Positions 1 through 8,915 of a stretch of DNA of 64,000 bases are shown one piece after another. The DNA lies in NCBI RefSeq assembly GCF_008633915.1, contig NZ_VJNV01000022.1, forward strand, positions 38,384 through 102,383, read 5' to 3'. Under the pieces are notes generated by a model. It worked only from the letters and a program-made list of their open reading frames with translations, was not told the origin of the DNA and made no database searches. This stretch comes from Campylobacter sp. LR291e (GTDB lineage: Bacteria; Campylobacterota; Campylobacteria; Campylobacterales; Campylobacteraceae). The translations under genes were made by a program, and so were the position numbers. How positions within the stretch are numbered: position 1 is the first letter of the stretch; each line of letters opens with the position of its first letter.

Positions 1-981
1 CTCATCATCACTAATTGCTACATAATCTGCCCTTTTTATTTCTTGCAAATAAGCATGTAATGGCCCAACACCTGGATAATCAAGCCCGGCTGATATACTA
101 TGAACTGGCAAAATATTACCTAAATCATCTTGTAAAAGCTTAGTTTTCATGCCATGGATAATGCCTGTACTACCCTTTGTCATAGTAGCTGCATGATAAG
201 GCGTATCAATTCCAAGCCCTGCTGCTTCAACCCCTATTAATTTTACATTTTCATCTTTTAAAAAGGCAGAAAAAATTCCAGCTGCATTCGAACCACCTCC
301 AACTGCAGCTATTATATAATTAGGCTTTTTACCCAATTTTTCAAGCTGTTTTTTGCATTCCTTGCCTATTATGCTTTGAAAATGCATTATCATTTGTGGA
401 TAAGGATAGGGACCTACCACGCTACCTACTACATAAAATAAATTTTCTATATCATTTACCCAAGCTTGAATTGCAGCAGTAGTGGCTTCTTTCAGGGTTT
501 TAAGCCCTGTTTCAATGGCTTCTACCCTTGCTCCTAAAAGCTTCATTTTATAAACATTTAAAGCCTGTCTTTGCACATCTGTTGCACCCATGAAAATTTC
601 ACATTCTAAACCCAAAAGTGCTGCTGCAGTTGCAGTTGCAAGCCCATGTTGTCCAGCACCAGTTTCAGCAATAATCTTTTTTTTACCCATTTTTTTGGCT
701 AAAAGTGCTTGTGCTATTGCATTATTAATTTTATGTGCACCCGTATGATTTAAATCCTCTCTTTTTAAATAAATTTCATGCTTGTAAATTTCACTTAATT
801 TTTTAGCATAATATAAGGGCGTTGGGCGACCTACATAATCTTTTAAAAGATTTTTAAGTTCTCTTTTAAAGGATTTTTTAAAACTAAATTTTAAAAATGC
901 CCTTTCTAACTCATCTAATGCAAACATAGCACTTTCGGGCAAAAATTGTCCACCAAAATTTCCATAATAAGTTTTTTTCAT
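1..981 (-). CDS. trpB: Tryptophan synthase beta chain (3' end beyond window)
   Basis: Catalyses the last step of tryptophan synthesis, joining indole and L-serine with pyridoxal phosphate. About 327 codons are present; the C-terminus lies left of position 1. The translation starts MKKTYYGNFGGQF and carries the PLP-lysine motif NHTGAHKINNA near residues 78-88 (lysine about residue 84) and the phosphate-binding GGGSNAAG near residue 230, both hallmarks of TrpB. The ATG (979-981) overlaps the trpF stop in an ATGA arrangement, so the two are translationally coupled. trpA would be expected just outside the window. Confidence 0.97.
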   Translation of the reverse strand, partial: MKKTYYGNFGGQFLPESAMFALDELERAFLKFSFKKSFKRELKNLLKDYVGRPTPLYYAKKLSEIYKHEIYLKREDLNHTGAHKINNAIAQALLAKKMGKKKIIAETGAGQHGLATATAAALLGLECEIFMGATDVQRQALNVYKMKLLGARVEAIETGLKTLKEATTAAIQAWVNDIENLFYVVGSVVGPYPYPQMIMHFQSIIGKECKKQLEKLGKKPNYIIAAVGGGSNAAGIFSAFLKDENVKLIGVEAAGLGIDTPYHAATMTKGSTGIIHGMKTKLLQDDLGNILPVHSISAGLDYPGVGPLHAYLQEIKRADYVAISDDE

Positions 982-1574
982 TTAAACTCCTTAATAAGTT
1001 CCTTAATCAATTCTACATTTTTTAAGCCCGGTTCTATCTCAACCTTTGAATTTATGTCAATTGCAAAGGGCTTTAAATTTAGGGCATCTTTTATATTGCT
1101 AAGCCCTATTCCACCTGCTATTATATAATCTTTTTTAAAATTTTCAAGCAAGGACCAATCAAAACTAGTGCCATTTCCTCCTCTAAATTTACCCTTAGTA
1201 TCAAATAAAATATAATCATAATAAGCATTTTGTGGTAAAATCAATTTATCTAAAATGCTTACTACCTGCCATACAAAAAGATTTTGTTTTTTTAATCTTG
1301 TATAAAATTCCTTGCTTATAGTTTTATGAATTTGTACCCCATCAAACCCAACTTTTATAGCACTTTGTAAAATCATTTCATTATCTTCATCAACAAAAAC
1401 GCCTACAACTTTTTTATTATTTTCATGTATTATTTTAGCTAATTTTATGCCCTTTTCAATGCTAACTTGCCTTGGGCTTTTTGCAAAGATTAAGCCAAAA
1501 AAATCAATATTTAACAAAGATAGTTCATAAGCATTTTGCTCATCTTTTATGCCACAAATTTTAAGCTTTGACAA
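978..1574 (-). CDS. trpF: Phosphoribosylanthranilate isomerase
   Basis: Third step of the tryptophan branch: isomerises N-(5-phosphoribosyl)anthranilate to CdRP in the cytoplasm. The 198-residue protein is a single TIM barrel of normal family length. It begins MSKLKICGI with the catalytic cysteine at residue 7, has the GVQIH strand in the middle, and the AGGIGLSNI phosphate-binding loop near the C-terminus. It overlaps the upstream trpGD end by 14 bases and the downstream trpB start by 4, which places it inside one polycistronic trp message. Confidence 0.96.
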   Translation of the reverse strand: MSKLKICGIKDEQNAYELSLLNIDFFGLIFAKSPRQVSIEKGIKLAKIIHENNKKVVGVFVDEDNEMILQSAIKVGFDGVQIHKTISKEFYTRLKKQNLFVWQVVSILDKLILPQNAYYDYILFDTKGKFRGGNGTSFDWSLLENFKKDYIIAGGIGLSNIKDALNLKPFAIDINSKVEIEPGLKNVELIKELIKEFK

Positions 1575-3171
1575 TGATTTTACTCTTTTCTTGGAAGTTT
1601 TTAAAATATTCTAAGCACTTACCAGAATGAATATGTTCTAAAATCATATCTTTAGCCTTTAAAGGATTATCTACAATATTTGCTGTATAAAGTGCAAACA
1701 TGGTATTTAAGATAACTACGTCAAATTTAGCCCCTTTCATTGTGCCACTTAAAGTTGCAATTAAATCTACTGCATTTTCTTCAGGACTTCCACCCGTAAT
1801 ATCACTATGAAAAGCCCTTTTAAAGCCAAATTGTTCAGGTGAAACATTATATTCTAAAATTTCTTTTTCACTCACCTCAAAGACCTTTGTTTCATCACAA
1901 ATACTAAGTTCGTCCATGCCATCATTACCCCTAACTATTAAGGCATGTTTTCTACCTAGCATTTGTAAAACCTGTGCTAATAATCTATGTACAGGGGCGT
2001 GATAATTACCCATTAATTGATATTTTAGCTTTAAATTTGGATGCATTAATGGACCTAGTACGTTAAATACCGTTCTAATGCCAAGTTTAACGCGAATTTC
2101 GCGAAGTCTCCCAACTAGTGGATGAAAAAATCCAGCATGAAAAAAGCTAAGTCCTGTATCTTCAAGCAGGGCTAGATTATCTTGCAAACTAGTACCTAGT
2201 GGGATATTTAGGGCTTCTAGTACGTCTGAGCTCCCACTTTTGCTAGTCATAGCCTTGTTTCCATGTTTTGCAACCTTTACGCCCATACTTGCAAGTATAA
2301 AAGCAGAGGTAGTTGATATATTAATAGTCTTAAAGCCATCACCTCCGGTCCCAACAATATCAAGCATCTCACTATCATCAACAAAGGTCTTTGAATACCT
2401 TAAAATGCTACGTACAAAATAACTTAAAGATTCTTGATTTAAGGATTTTTCAGTGATTAAAACTAAAAGTGCTGCAAGTTGAATGGGTTCAAAATTTTCA
2501 CTCATAATTAACTCACAAACTTCTTCAAAATCATCGCTTTCTAAGGCTACATTATCGCTTAATTTTTGCAAATAAGGCGTAAAATCTTTTATATTTTTTT
2601 CTTTTTTAATATCAGCATTTAAGAAATTTGCAAAAATTTTAAGTCCATATTCACTAAAATAGCTTTCTGGGTGAAATTGAACACCAAAATAAGGTAATTC
2701 TTTGTGTCTCATAGCCATTAAAACGCCGTCTTCACTATATGCTAAGGCCTGTAAGCACTCAGGTAGATCGCTAACTTCTAAGGAGTGATAACGCATTATA
2801 GAAAATTCTTTTATAAAATCTTTGAAAATTTCACTTTCGTTTATGATTTTTATTTTTGAATTTTGAGCGTGGGCAATTTGCTTTAAAACAGAAATTTTAG
2901 CCCCAAAACTAAGACCTAGGGCTTGGTGACCAAGGCAAATTCCAAGTACTGGAATATTAAGCCTTGCCTTAAAAATTTCAAGGCAAATTCCACTATCTTT
3001 TGGGTGTTTTGGACCGGGGCTTAAAATGATATGAGTAGGGTTTAAATGCCTTATCTCATCAAGGCTAATTTTATCATTTCTAACAACATAAATTTCATCC
3101 TTGCAAAGACTTTCAAGCATTGTTTTTACATTAAAAACAAAAGAATCATAATTATCTATAAGTAAAATCAT
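1561..3171 (-). CDS. trpD: Fused anthranilate synthase glutaminase (TrpG) and anthranilate phosphoribosyltransferase (TrpD)
   Basis: A 536-residue two-domain protein. Residues 1-190 are a class I glutamine amidotransferase with the nucleophile in LGICLGHQALG (Cys about 79) and the partner histidine in GVQFHPES; it supplies ammonia to TrpE. Residues from about 205 are anthranilate phosphoribosyltransferase, shown by GTGGDGFKTINIST and KHGNKAMTSKSGSSD. The same fusion is known in C. jejuni, where it is called trpD. The start overlaps the trpE stop by 4 bases, which suits stoichiometric production of the two anthranilate synthase subunits. Confidence 0.97.
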   Translation of the reverse strand: MILLIDNYDSFVFNVKTMLESLCKDEIYVVRNDKISLDEIRHLNPTHIILSPGPKHPKDSGICLEIFKARLNIPVLGICLGHQALGLSFGAKISVLKQIAHAQNSKIKIINESEIFKDFIKEFSIMRYHSLEVSDLPECLQALAYSEDGVLMAMRHKELPYFGVQFHPESYFSEYGLKIFANFLNADIKKEKNIKDFTPYLQKLSDNVALESDDFEEVCELIMSENFEPIQLAALLVLITEKSLNQESLSYFVRSILRYSKTFVDDSEMLDIVGTGGDGFKTINISTTSAFILASMGVKVAKHGNKAMTSKSGSSDVLEALNIPLGTSLQDNLALLEDTGLSFFHAGFFHPLVGRLREIRVKLGIRTVFNVLGPLMHPNLKLKYQLMGNYHAPVHRLLAQVLQMLGRKHALIVRGNDGMDELSICDETKVFEVSEKEILEYNVSPEQFGFKRAFHSDITGGSPEENAVDLIATLSGTMKGAKFDVVILNTMFALYTANIVDNPLKAKDMILEHIHSGKCLEYFKNFQEKSKIIVKA

Positions 3172-4406
3172 TTTATCAACCTTTTTTCAAAACTAGCTAC
3201 TAATGCCTTTCTTTTAGCACAAATTTCAGCATATTCTTTTTGAGGCACTGAACTAAGTACTATACCTGCCCCACTTCCAATATAAGCTTTATCATCTTTA
3301 AAAAATGCCGAACGAATAATTATAGCTAAAACAACGTCCTCGCTAAAATTTAAAAAGCCAACGGCCCCTCCATAAACGCCTCTGTCTATTTTTTCAAGCT
3401 CACTTATAATCTCAAGTGCCCTAATCTTAGGTGCCCCACTTAGAGTCCCTGCTGGAAAAATAGCAACTATTACATCAAAAATACTAACATCTTCTTTCAT
3501 TTTTGCGTAAACATCGCTTACTATATGCATTACAAATTTGGTCCTAACTATGCTTAATAGATTATCCACCCTAGTTTTTGTACCAAATTTAGATATATCA
3601 TTTCTTGCTAAATCAACTAGCATTTTATGTTCACTTAACTCCTTTTCATCGCTTAATAAATCCTTTTCAAGTGCCATTAAATCACTATTTTCATCCAAAT
3701 TTCTGGTACCAGCAATAGGGGCTACAAAAATTTCCTTATTTTTAATGCTTAAAACAAGCTCAGGTGAAGCCCCAAGCACCACCCCATACTTACTAGGAAA
3801 ATAAAACATATAAGCACTAGGATTTAACTTGCTTAATTCTTCATAATAATCAAAGGCGTTAAGATTATGCTTTATACAAAGGGTTTTTGATAATACAACT
3901 TGAAAAATATCCCCATTAATTAGATATTCTTTTGCCTTTTCTATCATCTTTATATAATCATTTTTTTCATCTTCAAGTTTACTTAAATACTCAAATTCTC
4001 CACCACTTTTTTCAAAGATATAATCATCGCTTAAATACTCAAAATACTTTTCATCTCCAAAGCTAAAAATCATCTTGCTTTCTTTTTCATAAACCAGATA
4101 AGCCCTAGCATTTGCAAATAAAAACAAAGGATATTCATAATTTTTTTGCCCACATTTTGGCAAGTCTTCAAATAAAGTAATAAAATTTGCACTAAAAACA
4201 CCAAAAAACCCAGCATATTCACAAAGTTTTTCTCTACTAGCACACTCATAAAATTTAGCCTTAAAATCGCTAAATTCCATATCATTAGCATCTAAAAATT
4301 CACAATCAATGCCTATGATAGTTTTATTTAAATCCTGTGCAAGATAGGAATTTGGGTATCTTTGTAAAATTTGTCTATAATAAAAATTTGCTTCCTTACT
4401 AAGCAT
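3168..4406 (-). CDS. trpE: Anthranilate synthase component I
   Basis: Converts chorismate and ammonia to anthranilate, the committed step to tryptophan; it works with the TrpG domain encoded next. The 412-residue protein has the chorismate-binding fold: GASPELVLS, IAGTRNLDENSDLMALEKD, HKMLVDLARND and PAGTLSGAPKIRALE. It is shorter than the roughly 520-residue enterobacterial TrpE, mostly at the N-terminus, as in other epsilonproteobacteria. The ATG at 4404-4406 has an AAAGG ribosome site (complement of 4413-4417). It is the first structural gene of the operon and is preceded by a leader peptide. Confidence 0.96.
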   Translation of the reverse strand: MLSKEANFYYRQILQRYPNSYLAQDLNKTIIGIDCEFLDANDMEFSDFKAKFYECASREKLCEYAGFFGVFSANFITLFEDLPKCGQKNYEYPLFLFANARAYLVYEKESKMIFSFGDEKYFEYLSDDYIFEKSGGEFEYLSKLEDEKNDYIKMIEKAKEYLINGDIFQVVLSKTLCIKHNLNAFDYYEELSKLNPSAYMFYFPSKYGVVLGASPELVLSIKNKEIFVAPIAGTRNLDENSDLMALEKDLLSDEKELSEHKMLVDLARNDISKFGTKTRVDNLLSIVRTKFVMHIVSDVYAKMKEDVSIFDVIVAIFPAGTLSGAPKIRALEIISELEKIDRGVYGGAVGFLNFSEDVVLAIIIRSAFFKDDKAYIGSGAGIVLSSVPQKEYAEICAKRKALVASFEKRLIK

Positions 4407-4457
4407 GATAAAACCTTTACTAAAAAATTAAAAAATAAAATGAAAATAAAAAGAAAA

Positions 4458-4523
4458 TTAGAAACGCCAATAACGAAAGGTATAAATAAATAGAGTTAAA
4501 AAACGCATAAAAAACTGACTCAT
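4458..4523 (-). CDS. Candidate trp leader peptide (21 aa)
   Basis: A short ORF between the trp promoter and trpE. It starts MSQFFMRF and ends YTFRYWRF followed by TAA; it is rich in aromatic residues and has one Trp codon at residue 19, three codons before the stop. An AAAGG site lies about 8 bases before the ATG. Position, strand and composition fit a regulatory leader peptide. No GC-rich intrinsic terminator follows it before trpE, so a classical E. coli type attenuator is not evident; control of trpE translation is an alternative (see the inverted repeat entry). Confidence 0.65.
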   Translation of the reverse strand: MSQFFMRFLTLFIYTFRYWRF

Positions 4524-4535
4524 CGCTTACCTTTC
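4475..4535 (-). promoter_or_regulatory. Inverted repeat in trp leader RNA that can mask ribosome-binding sites
   Basis: The 8-base arms GAAAGGTA (4475-4482 on the plus strand) and TACCTTTC (4528-4535) are perfect complements. In the minus-strand transcript one arm is the Shine-Dalgarno of the leader peptide and the other covers leader codons 14-17 (TAT ACC TTT CGT), just before the Trp codon. The ACCTTT of the latter can also pair with AAAGGT at the trpE ribosome site (4413-4418). A ribosome waiting at the Trp codon would cover this segment. The regulatory role is inferred. Confidence 0.45.
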
Positions 4536-4553
4536 TTAATTTAAGTGTCAAGG

Positions 4554-4559
4554 ATTATA
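4554..4559 (-). promoter_or_regulatory. -10 box of the trp operon promoter
   Basis: Perfect TATAAT on the minus strand about 31 bases upstream of the leader peptide start. It is preceded by T-rich DNA without a good -35 box, the usual form of Campylobacter sigma-70 promoters. Transcription would begin near 4547. Confidence 0.6.
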
Positions 4560-4720
4560 AGACAAAAAAAATAAATTTTTGTTTAAAAATTGTCAAATTT
4601 AAGTTTTAACTTTGATTAGTTAAATTTTTCATTATTTACAAATTTGCCATAAATTTAAACAGAAAATAAAAAATATCAATATTTTTTAAATAATCCTTTG
4701 ATAAATTATTTAAAAAATGT

Positions 4721-4726
4721 TAGAAT
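4721..4726 (+). promoter_or_regulatory. -10 box for the small XRE regulator gene
   Basis: TAGAAT preceded by TGT (extended -10), 33 bases before the start codon at 4760, in AT-rich DNA divergent from the trp promoter. Confidence 0.45.
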
Positions 4727-4759
4727 AATGACGATTTAAATTTATGAAAAGGAAATATT

Positions 4760-4981
4760 ATGAAAAGTGCTAAAGAGACTATAAAAACAACTTGTAATGA
4801 ATTGGGTCTTACGCAAAAAGAATTGGCCAAAACCATGGGAATAGCCGAAAATACAATAAGCCAATGGGCAAGGGGTGTTACAAGTTTACCTATATGGGCT
4901 ATGAAAATGTTTGAACTTCTAATCATACAAAAAAGATTTAACATTATGCGTGAATTTTTCAACGATAAAATAAAATCTTAA
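4760..4981 (+). CDS. Small XRE-family helix-turn-helix protein
   Basis: A 73-residue protein that is almost entirely one Cro/CI-type HTH: residues 13-45 hold NELGLTQKELAKTMGIAENT followed by ISQWARG, the recognition-helix pattern of XRE repressors. There is no sensing domain, so it probably dimerises through its C-terminal helix or acts as a simple repressor. The start follows an AAAGGAAAT site. It is monocistronic, divergent from the trp operon and convergent with lspA; whether it controls trp is unknown. The target cannot be read from sequence. Confidence 0.75.
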   Translation: MKSAKETIKTTCNELGLTQKELAKTMGIAENTISQWARGVTSLPIWAMKMFELLIIQKRFNIMREFFNDKIKS

Positions 4982-4983
4982 CA

Positions 4984-5009
4984 AAGCCCTTAACTTAGGG
5001 GCTTTTTCT
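4984..5009. terminator. Bidirectional terminator hairpin
   Basis: AAAGCCC and GGGCTTT form a 7-bp stem around a short loop, followed by T5 on the plus strand. It follows the XRE stop directly and includes the lspA stop codon, so it can end transcription from both sides. Confidence 0.65.
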
Positions 5010-5457
5010 TAAAAAACAACTCCTTTACTATAATCAATACAAGACTAAGATTAATAAACACATCAGCTAGATTAAAAATAGCAAAATTAAACCACTTATG
5101 CCAAAAAAACATATCTACAACCCCACCATGAATAAAGCGATCAAGCAAATTTGAAGAACCAGATGAGAGCATTATCCCAAAAGCGATTATATTATCTTGT
5201 AAAAATTTTTTTTGCCAAAAAAGATAAATAAAAAGGGCAACAACCAAGGCTAAATGCAAGTATTTTAAATAAGGCCCTAAAAAATCAAACATAGAAAAGG
5301 CTACTCCGTCATTTAAAACCAAGGTTAAATCTAAGAATTCACTATTAAATCTAAACCCTTTTAAGCTTAGAAATTTTAAGCCCTGGTCTAGTAAAAAAAC
5401 TATTACAAAGCTTAAAAAAAATAAAAAATAAGATTTTTTATCTAAAATTTTAGCCAT
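4990..5457 (-). CDS. lspA: Lipoprotein signal peptidase (signal peptidase II)
   Basis: Inner-membrane aspartic protease that removes the signal peptide of diacylglyceryl-modified prolipoproteins. The 155-residue protein has four predicted membrane segments and both catalytic aspartate motifs, [13 protein letters not shown] and FNLADVFI, near residues 112-136. It overlaps the end of glmM by 8 bases, so it is translated from the same message; the lspA-glmM pair is also found in C. jejuni. Its substrates here include CmeC, CmeA, LptE and the lipoproteins at 18770 and 21936. Confidence 0.96.
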   Translation of the reverse strand: MAKILDKKSYFLFFLSFVIVFLLDQGLKFLSLKGFRFNSEFLDLTLVLNDGVAFSMFDFLGPYLKYLHLALVVALFIYLFWQKKFLQDNIIAFGIMLSSGSSNLLDRFIHGGVVDMFFWHKWFNFAIFNLADVFINLSLVLIIVKELFFKKKPLS

Positions 5458-6787
5458 TTAAAGCTTTCTTAAAAAATTCACTAACCACTTTCATTTCTTT
5501 TTCTAAAAGCTTACTATCCTTTGCCTCAAGTAATAATCTAATCAAATTTTCAGTCCCTGAGTATCTAAATAAAGAATTAATGCCCTTTTTTTCTAAATCT
5601 TGCTTTAATTCCTTTAAGCCCTTGATTTTATTTAAATCCTTTTTTTCTGAAATTTTAAGATTAACTAAAAGCTGAGGATAAGGCTTAATTTGTGCTAAAA
5701 TTGCACTTGCTGATTTTTTCTTTGTAAGCATTAAGGCACTAAATTGCAAAGCAGCTATCAAGCCATCCCCTGTCTTTGCATAATCACTAAAAATAATATG
5801 ACCACTTTGTTCTCCACCAAAATTTCCCCCACAAGCCTTTAATTTTTCAAGCACATATTTATCGCCAACATTGCAAATTTCAAACCCGATACTATGTTTA
5901 TGTAAAAATTCCTTTAAGGCCCCATTACTCATAACCGTAGTTACTACCTTTGAATTTAGACAATCTCTTTCTTTTAAGAAAAGTGCTAAAACACCAAGTA
6001 AGCTATCTCCATTTGCTACCACGCCTTTTTCATCAACTACCACAAGCCTATCAGCATCCCCATCAAAGGCAAAGCCAACATCTGCCCTGAGTTTTTTAAC
6101 CTCTAAAGCCAAATTCATAGGATATAGTGCCCCACAATTATCATTTATATTTAAACCATTTGGCTCATCATTTATAACAATAACCTCGGCCCCAAGTTCT
6201 TTAAACACGGTAGGGGCTACTTTATAAGCAGCCCCATGTGCTACGTCCAAAACCACTCTTAAAGGCTTTAGGGTTAAATTTTTTGGAAAGGAATTTTTAA
6301 TACAAACTATATAACGCCCTATAACATCATCAATACGTTTAGCCTGACCTATCTTATCCATAGAAACTTGAGAACTTTTTATAAGATTATCATTAAAATA
6401 AATTTCTTCAATCTTTTTTTCTTTATCTTCGCCCAGTTTATTGCCATCAGAATCAAAAAATTTAATGCCATTATCAAAATAAGGATTATGAGAAGCTGAT
6501 ATCATAATACCTGCATCACAACGCATATCCTCTGTTAAAAAAGCAATGGCAGGGGTTGGCATAGGACCTATTTGAATTACATTATAACCTATAGAAGTAA
6601 GCCCTGAAACAATGGCATTTTCTATCATATAACCACTTCTTCTTGTATCTTTTCCAACTAAAATATTATTAGTTACACGTTTATCCTTAAAATAAATTCC
6701 AGCAGCCATAGCCAAACGCATAGCTAAGAAAGAATCTAAAAATTCTCCAGCCTTACCTCTAACCCCATCAGTCCCAAAAAGTTTCAT
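5450..6787 (-). CDS. glmM: Phosphoglucosamine mutase
   Basis: Interconverts glucosamine-6-phosphate and glucosamine-1-phosphate, feeding UDP-GlcNAc synthesis through GlmU (56259). The 445-residue protein has the four expected motifs in order: phosphoserine loop ISASHNP (Ser about 99), the metal loop DGDADR near residue 240, the sugar-binding GGEQSGH near 326, and the phosphate-binding RYSGTENL near 407. Length matches the family. It is the first gene of a glmM-lspA operon, separated from the divergent fapA gene by about 200 bases. Confidence 0.97.
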   Translation of the reverse strand: MKLFGTDGVRGKAGEFLDSFLAMRLAMAAGIYFKDKRVTNNILVGKDTRRSGYMIENAIVSGLTSIGYNVIQIGPMPTPAIAFLTEDMRCDAGIMISASHNPYFDNGIKFFDSDGNKLGEDKEKKIEEIYFNDNLIKSSQVSMDKIGQAKRIDDVIGRYIVCIKNSFPKNLTLKPLRVVLDVAHGAAYKVAPTVFKELGAEVIVINDEPNGLNINDNCGALYPMNLALEVKKLRADVGFAFDGDADRLVVVDEKGVVANGDSLLGVLALFLKERDCLNSKVVTTVMSNGALKEFLHKHSIGFEICNVGDKYVLEKLKACGGNFGGEQSGHIIFSDYAKTGDGLIAALQFSALMLTKKKSASAILAQIKPYPQLLVNLKISEKKDLNKIKGLKELKQDLEKKGINSLFRYSGTENLIRLLLEAKDSKLLEKEMKVVSEFFKKALNG

Positions 6788-6951
6788 AATAAGCCTTTGT
6801 AAAATTTTAAATAAATTATAGCTAAAATAAATAACAAAAAATAATTGCCTTAAATTTGTTACTTATCTATACAAAAATTTATTTTAATGCGTATTTTTTG
6901 TAAAATTTTTTAAAAAATTTCTAATTAATAAACATTATTAATTAGATTTTA

Positions 6952-6957
6952 TATAAT
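6952..6957 (+). promoter_or_regulatory. -10 box for the FapA/DUF342 gene
   Basis: TATAAT 28 bases before the start at 6985, inside a very AT-rich divergent intergenic region (6788-6984). No sigma-54 or sigma-28 flagellar promoter pattern is seen. Confidence 0.45.
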
Positions 6958-6984
6958 TTCAAACTTTTATAATAAGGATTTGAT

Positions 6985-8862
6985 ATGAACGAAAAAATAA
7001 GGACTAGTTTTCCAAAAGAAAGCTTTGAAGAATTTATTAGAAAAAATGAGTTAAAGGCAAGTGAGTATTCTTACAAAATTAGTGATTTTTTTACGCATTA
7101 TAGTGAGAATAATGATGGCAATTATATCTTACTTGATAAAGAAGAACTAGTAATGTTTGAACATGATAATTTTTTTGTCAATACAAATTTTAAGATTTAT
7201 CAAGAATATGAGATTGAAATTTATAAAAAAGAAAATGAACCTGTGATTGATTTAAAATTTGTAAATATGGGAAATGTAACCATTGGGGCTGTGCTTAAAA
7301 AAAGTGAAAGACCTATTAAGCAAGATATAACACAATTTTTAAAGGATAGAATTTATAGGGCTATGGCAAATGCTGGCTTTTTGCTTGATTTTAGAATTTT
7401 TGATTTTCACAATAATATAAAGCTTTTAGGGGCTAAGTTTTTAAAAGATGGTATTATTGATAGAGATTATAGTTTACCTATTGCAAGAGGCGTTGCTAGT
7501 GTTGATGATACTGATGAAAAATTAATTTTGCATTATGAACAAATTTTAGAAGAAAAAAAGGGTAAGGATTTTTCTTATGCAAAAAAGGAATTTTCAAGCA
7601 TTATAGAAAAAAATGAACTTGTTTTAGAATATAAAAAAATCATTGAAGGCAAGGATGGAAAAAATTTAAAATGCCAGTTTTTAAGTCATATTTCTTACTC
7701 GCCTCAATTAATTTTTAGCGTTAATGATGAACACTTCATTAAAGAAGAAAATTCAAGCAGTATAAAGTATTTTGCTAAGATTAATGGCTTTGTAAAAAAT
7801 GAGAGTTTTTATTTTGATATAGTAAATAGCTTGGATATGAAAAATTTAAATCTCAAAAATACAGGCTCAGTTCTTGCAGGTGATAATAAAAAAGTATCCT
7901 TAAATATCCAAACCCTAAAAGAAGAAGATGGGATAAAAGATGGGATTGTGGTTGAAACTGAAAAGATAAATTTGCAAGGTTCAGTAGCCCAAAGCACGAT
8001 TAGAAGTAAAAATGTAAATATAAACGGACAAACGCATTCAAAGTCTAAAATTTATGCAAAAAAGGCACAAATTTTTAATCACAAAGGCTATTTAGAAGCT
8101 GATACTGCCTTTGTAAATGTGGCTGAAAGATGCTTTATAAAGGCTAGGATTGCTGTTGTTAAAACTTGCATAAATTCTAATATTGAAGCAGAAAAAATTT
8201 ATATTAAAAGTTTGCATTCTCAAAATACCATTAAATTTTTAAAAACTTGCATTATAGAACACTGCAAAGGGGAATCAAATACCTTTTCTTTTGATATGAA
8301 TGTTTCTCAATCTTTTAAAAATAGTTTAGAAGAGTCATTTAGAGCTATTGAAACCTTTAAAAAGACAAATGTAGCCTTAAAAAAGGAGTTAGAATTTATT
8401 AAAAAAAGCCTGGCTGCTAGTAAGGAAAGTATGAGTAATATCTTAAAATCATACAAGCAATTAAGAGAAAATAATCAACCTGTACCTCAAAGCTTTGAAA
8501 GGCAGATTGTAAATTTTCAAGGGCTTATTAAAAGGGAAAAAGAACTTATTGAAATTCTAGGAAGTGGGGAGGAAAATGTAGATAAGCTTGGAGAACACTT
8601 GACAAAAATGCAAAAAATAGTGACCCAGGCGAAAGTAATAAATATAGACAATACTTGGGGAGATGGTTATAATAAGATTATTTTTAATATACCCTTTCCA
8701 AAAACTACACTTGCCCATACTTTAAGAGGAGAAGAAGATTGCACTAAGATTACCTTAAAAGAACAAAATGATTCTTATGTGCTAAATTTTGGACATGCCA
8801 TGGATGAGAATGAGTTAAAGCCTTTTAACAAGCAAAAATATTTAGATTTTATTTATGAGTAG
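6985..8862 (+). CDS. FapA/DUF342 family protein
   Basis: A 625-residue protein of the FapA (flagellar assembly protein A, DUF342) family. The central part (about residues 285-430) has short repeated beta-strand units such as GSVLAGDNKK, INLQGSVAQSTIRSKNVNI and GYLEADTAFVNVAERC, typical of the family's beta-helix. Residues about 455-560 are lysine- and glutamate-rich and predicted coiled coil. In other bacteria the family is linked to polar placement of flagellar or cell-shape machinery; the role here is unproven. An AAGGA site precedes the ATG. Monocistronic, with a hairpin terminator at 8891. Confidence 0.75.
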   Translation: MNEKIRTSFPKESFEEFIRKNELKASEYSYKISDFFTHYSENNDGNYILLDKEELVMFEHDNFFVNTNFKIYQEYEIEIYKKENEPVIDLKFVNMGNVTIGAVLKKSERPIKQDITQFLKDRIYRAMANAGFLLDFRIFDFHNNIKLLGAKFLKDGIIDRDYSLPIARGVASVDDTDEKLILHYEQILEEKKGKDFSYAKKEFSSIIEKNELVLEYKKIIEGKDGKNLKCQFLSHISYSPQLIFSVNDEHFIKEENSSSIKYFAKINGFVKNESFYFDIVNSLDMKNLNLKNTGSVLAGDNKKVSLNIQTLKEEDGIKDGIVVETEKINLQGSVAQSTIRSKNVNINGQTHSKSKIYAKKAQIFNHKGYLEADTAFVNVAERCFIKARIAVVKTCINSNIEAEKIYIKSLHSQNTIKFLKTCIIEHCKGESNTFSFDMNVSQSFKNSLEESFRAIETFKKTNVALKKELEFIKKSLAASKESMSNILKSYKQLRENNQPVPQSFERQIVNFQGLIKREKELIEILGSGEENVDKLGEHLTKMQKIVTQAKVINIDNTWGDGYNKIIFNIPFPKTTLAHTLRGEEDCTKITLKEQNDSYVLNFGHAMDENELKPFNKQKYLDFIYE

Positions 8863-8890
8863 AGTCTAAATTTTAGCTTTAAATAAGCAA

Positions 8891-8915
8891 TTAAGCCATT
8901 TTTAAAATGGCTTAA
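8891..8915 (+). terminator. Hairpin downstream of the FapA gene
   Basis: Perfect 12-base complementary arms TTAAGCCATTTT / AAAATGGCTTAA separated by one base. There is no strong T tract, so termination is likely but not certain. It marks the boundary with the decayed methyltransferase coming from the other strand. Confidence 0.5.

Noticed and set aside
4720..4962. 80-residue minus-strand ORF over the XRE gene
   Set aside because: Entirely antisense to the well-supported HTH gene and without a known motif.
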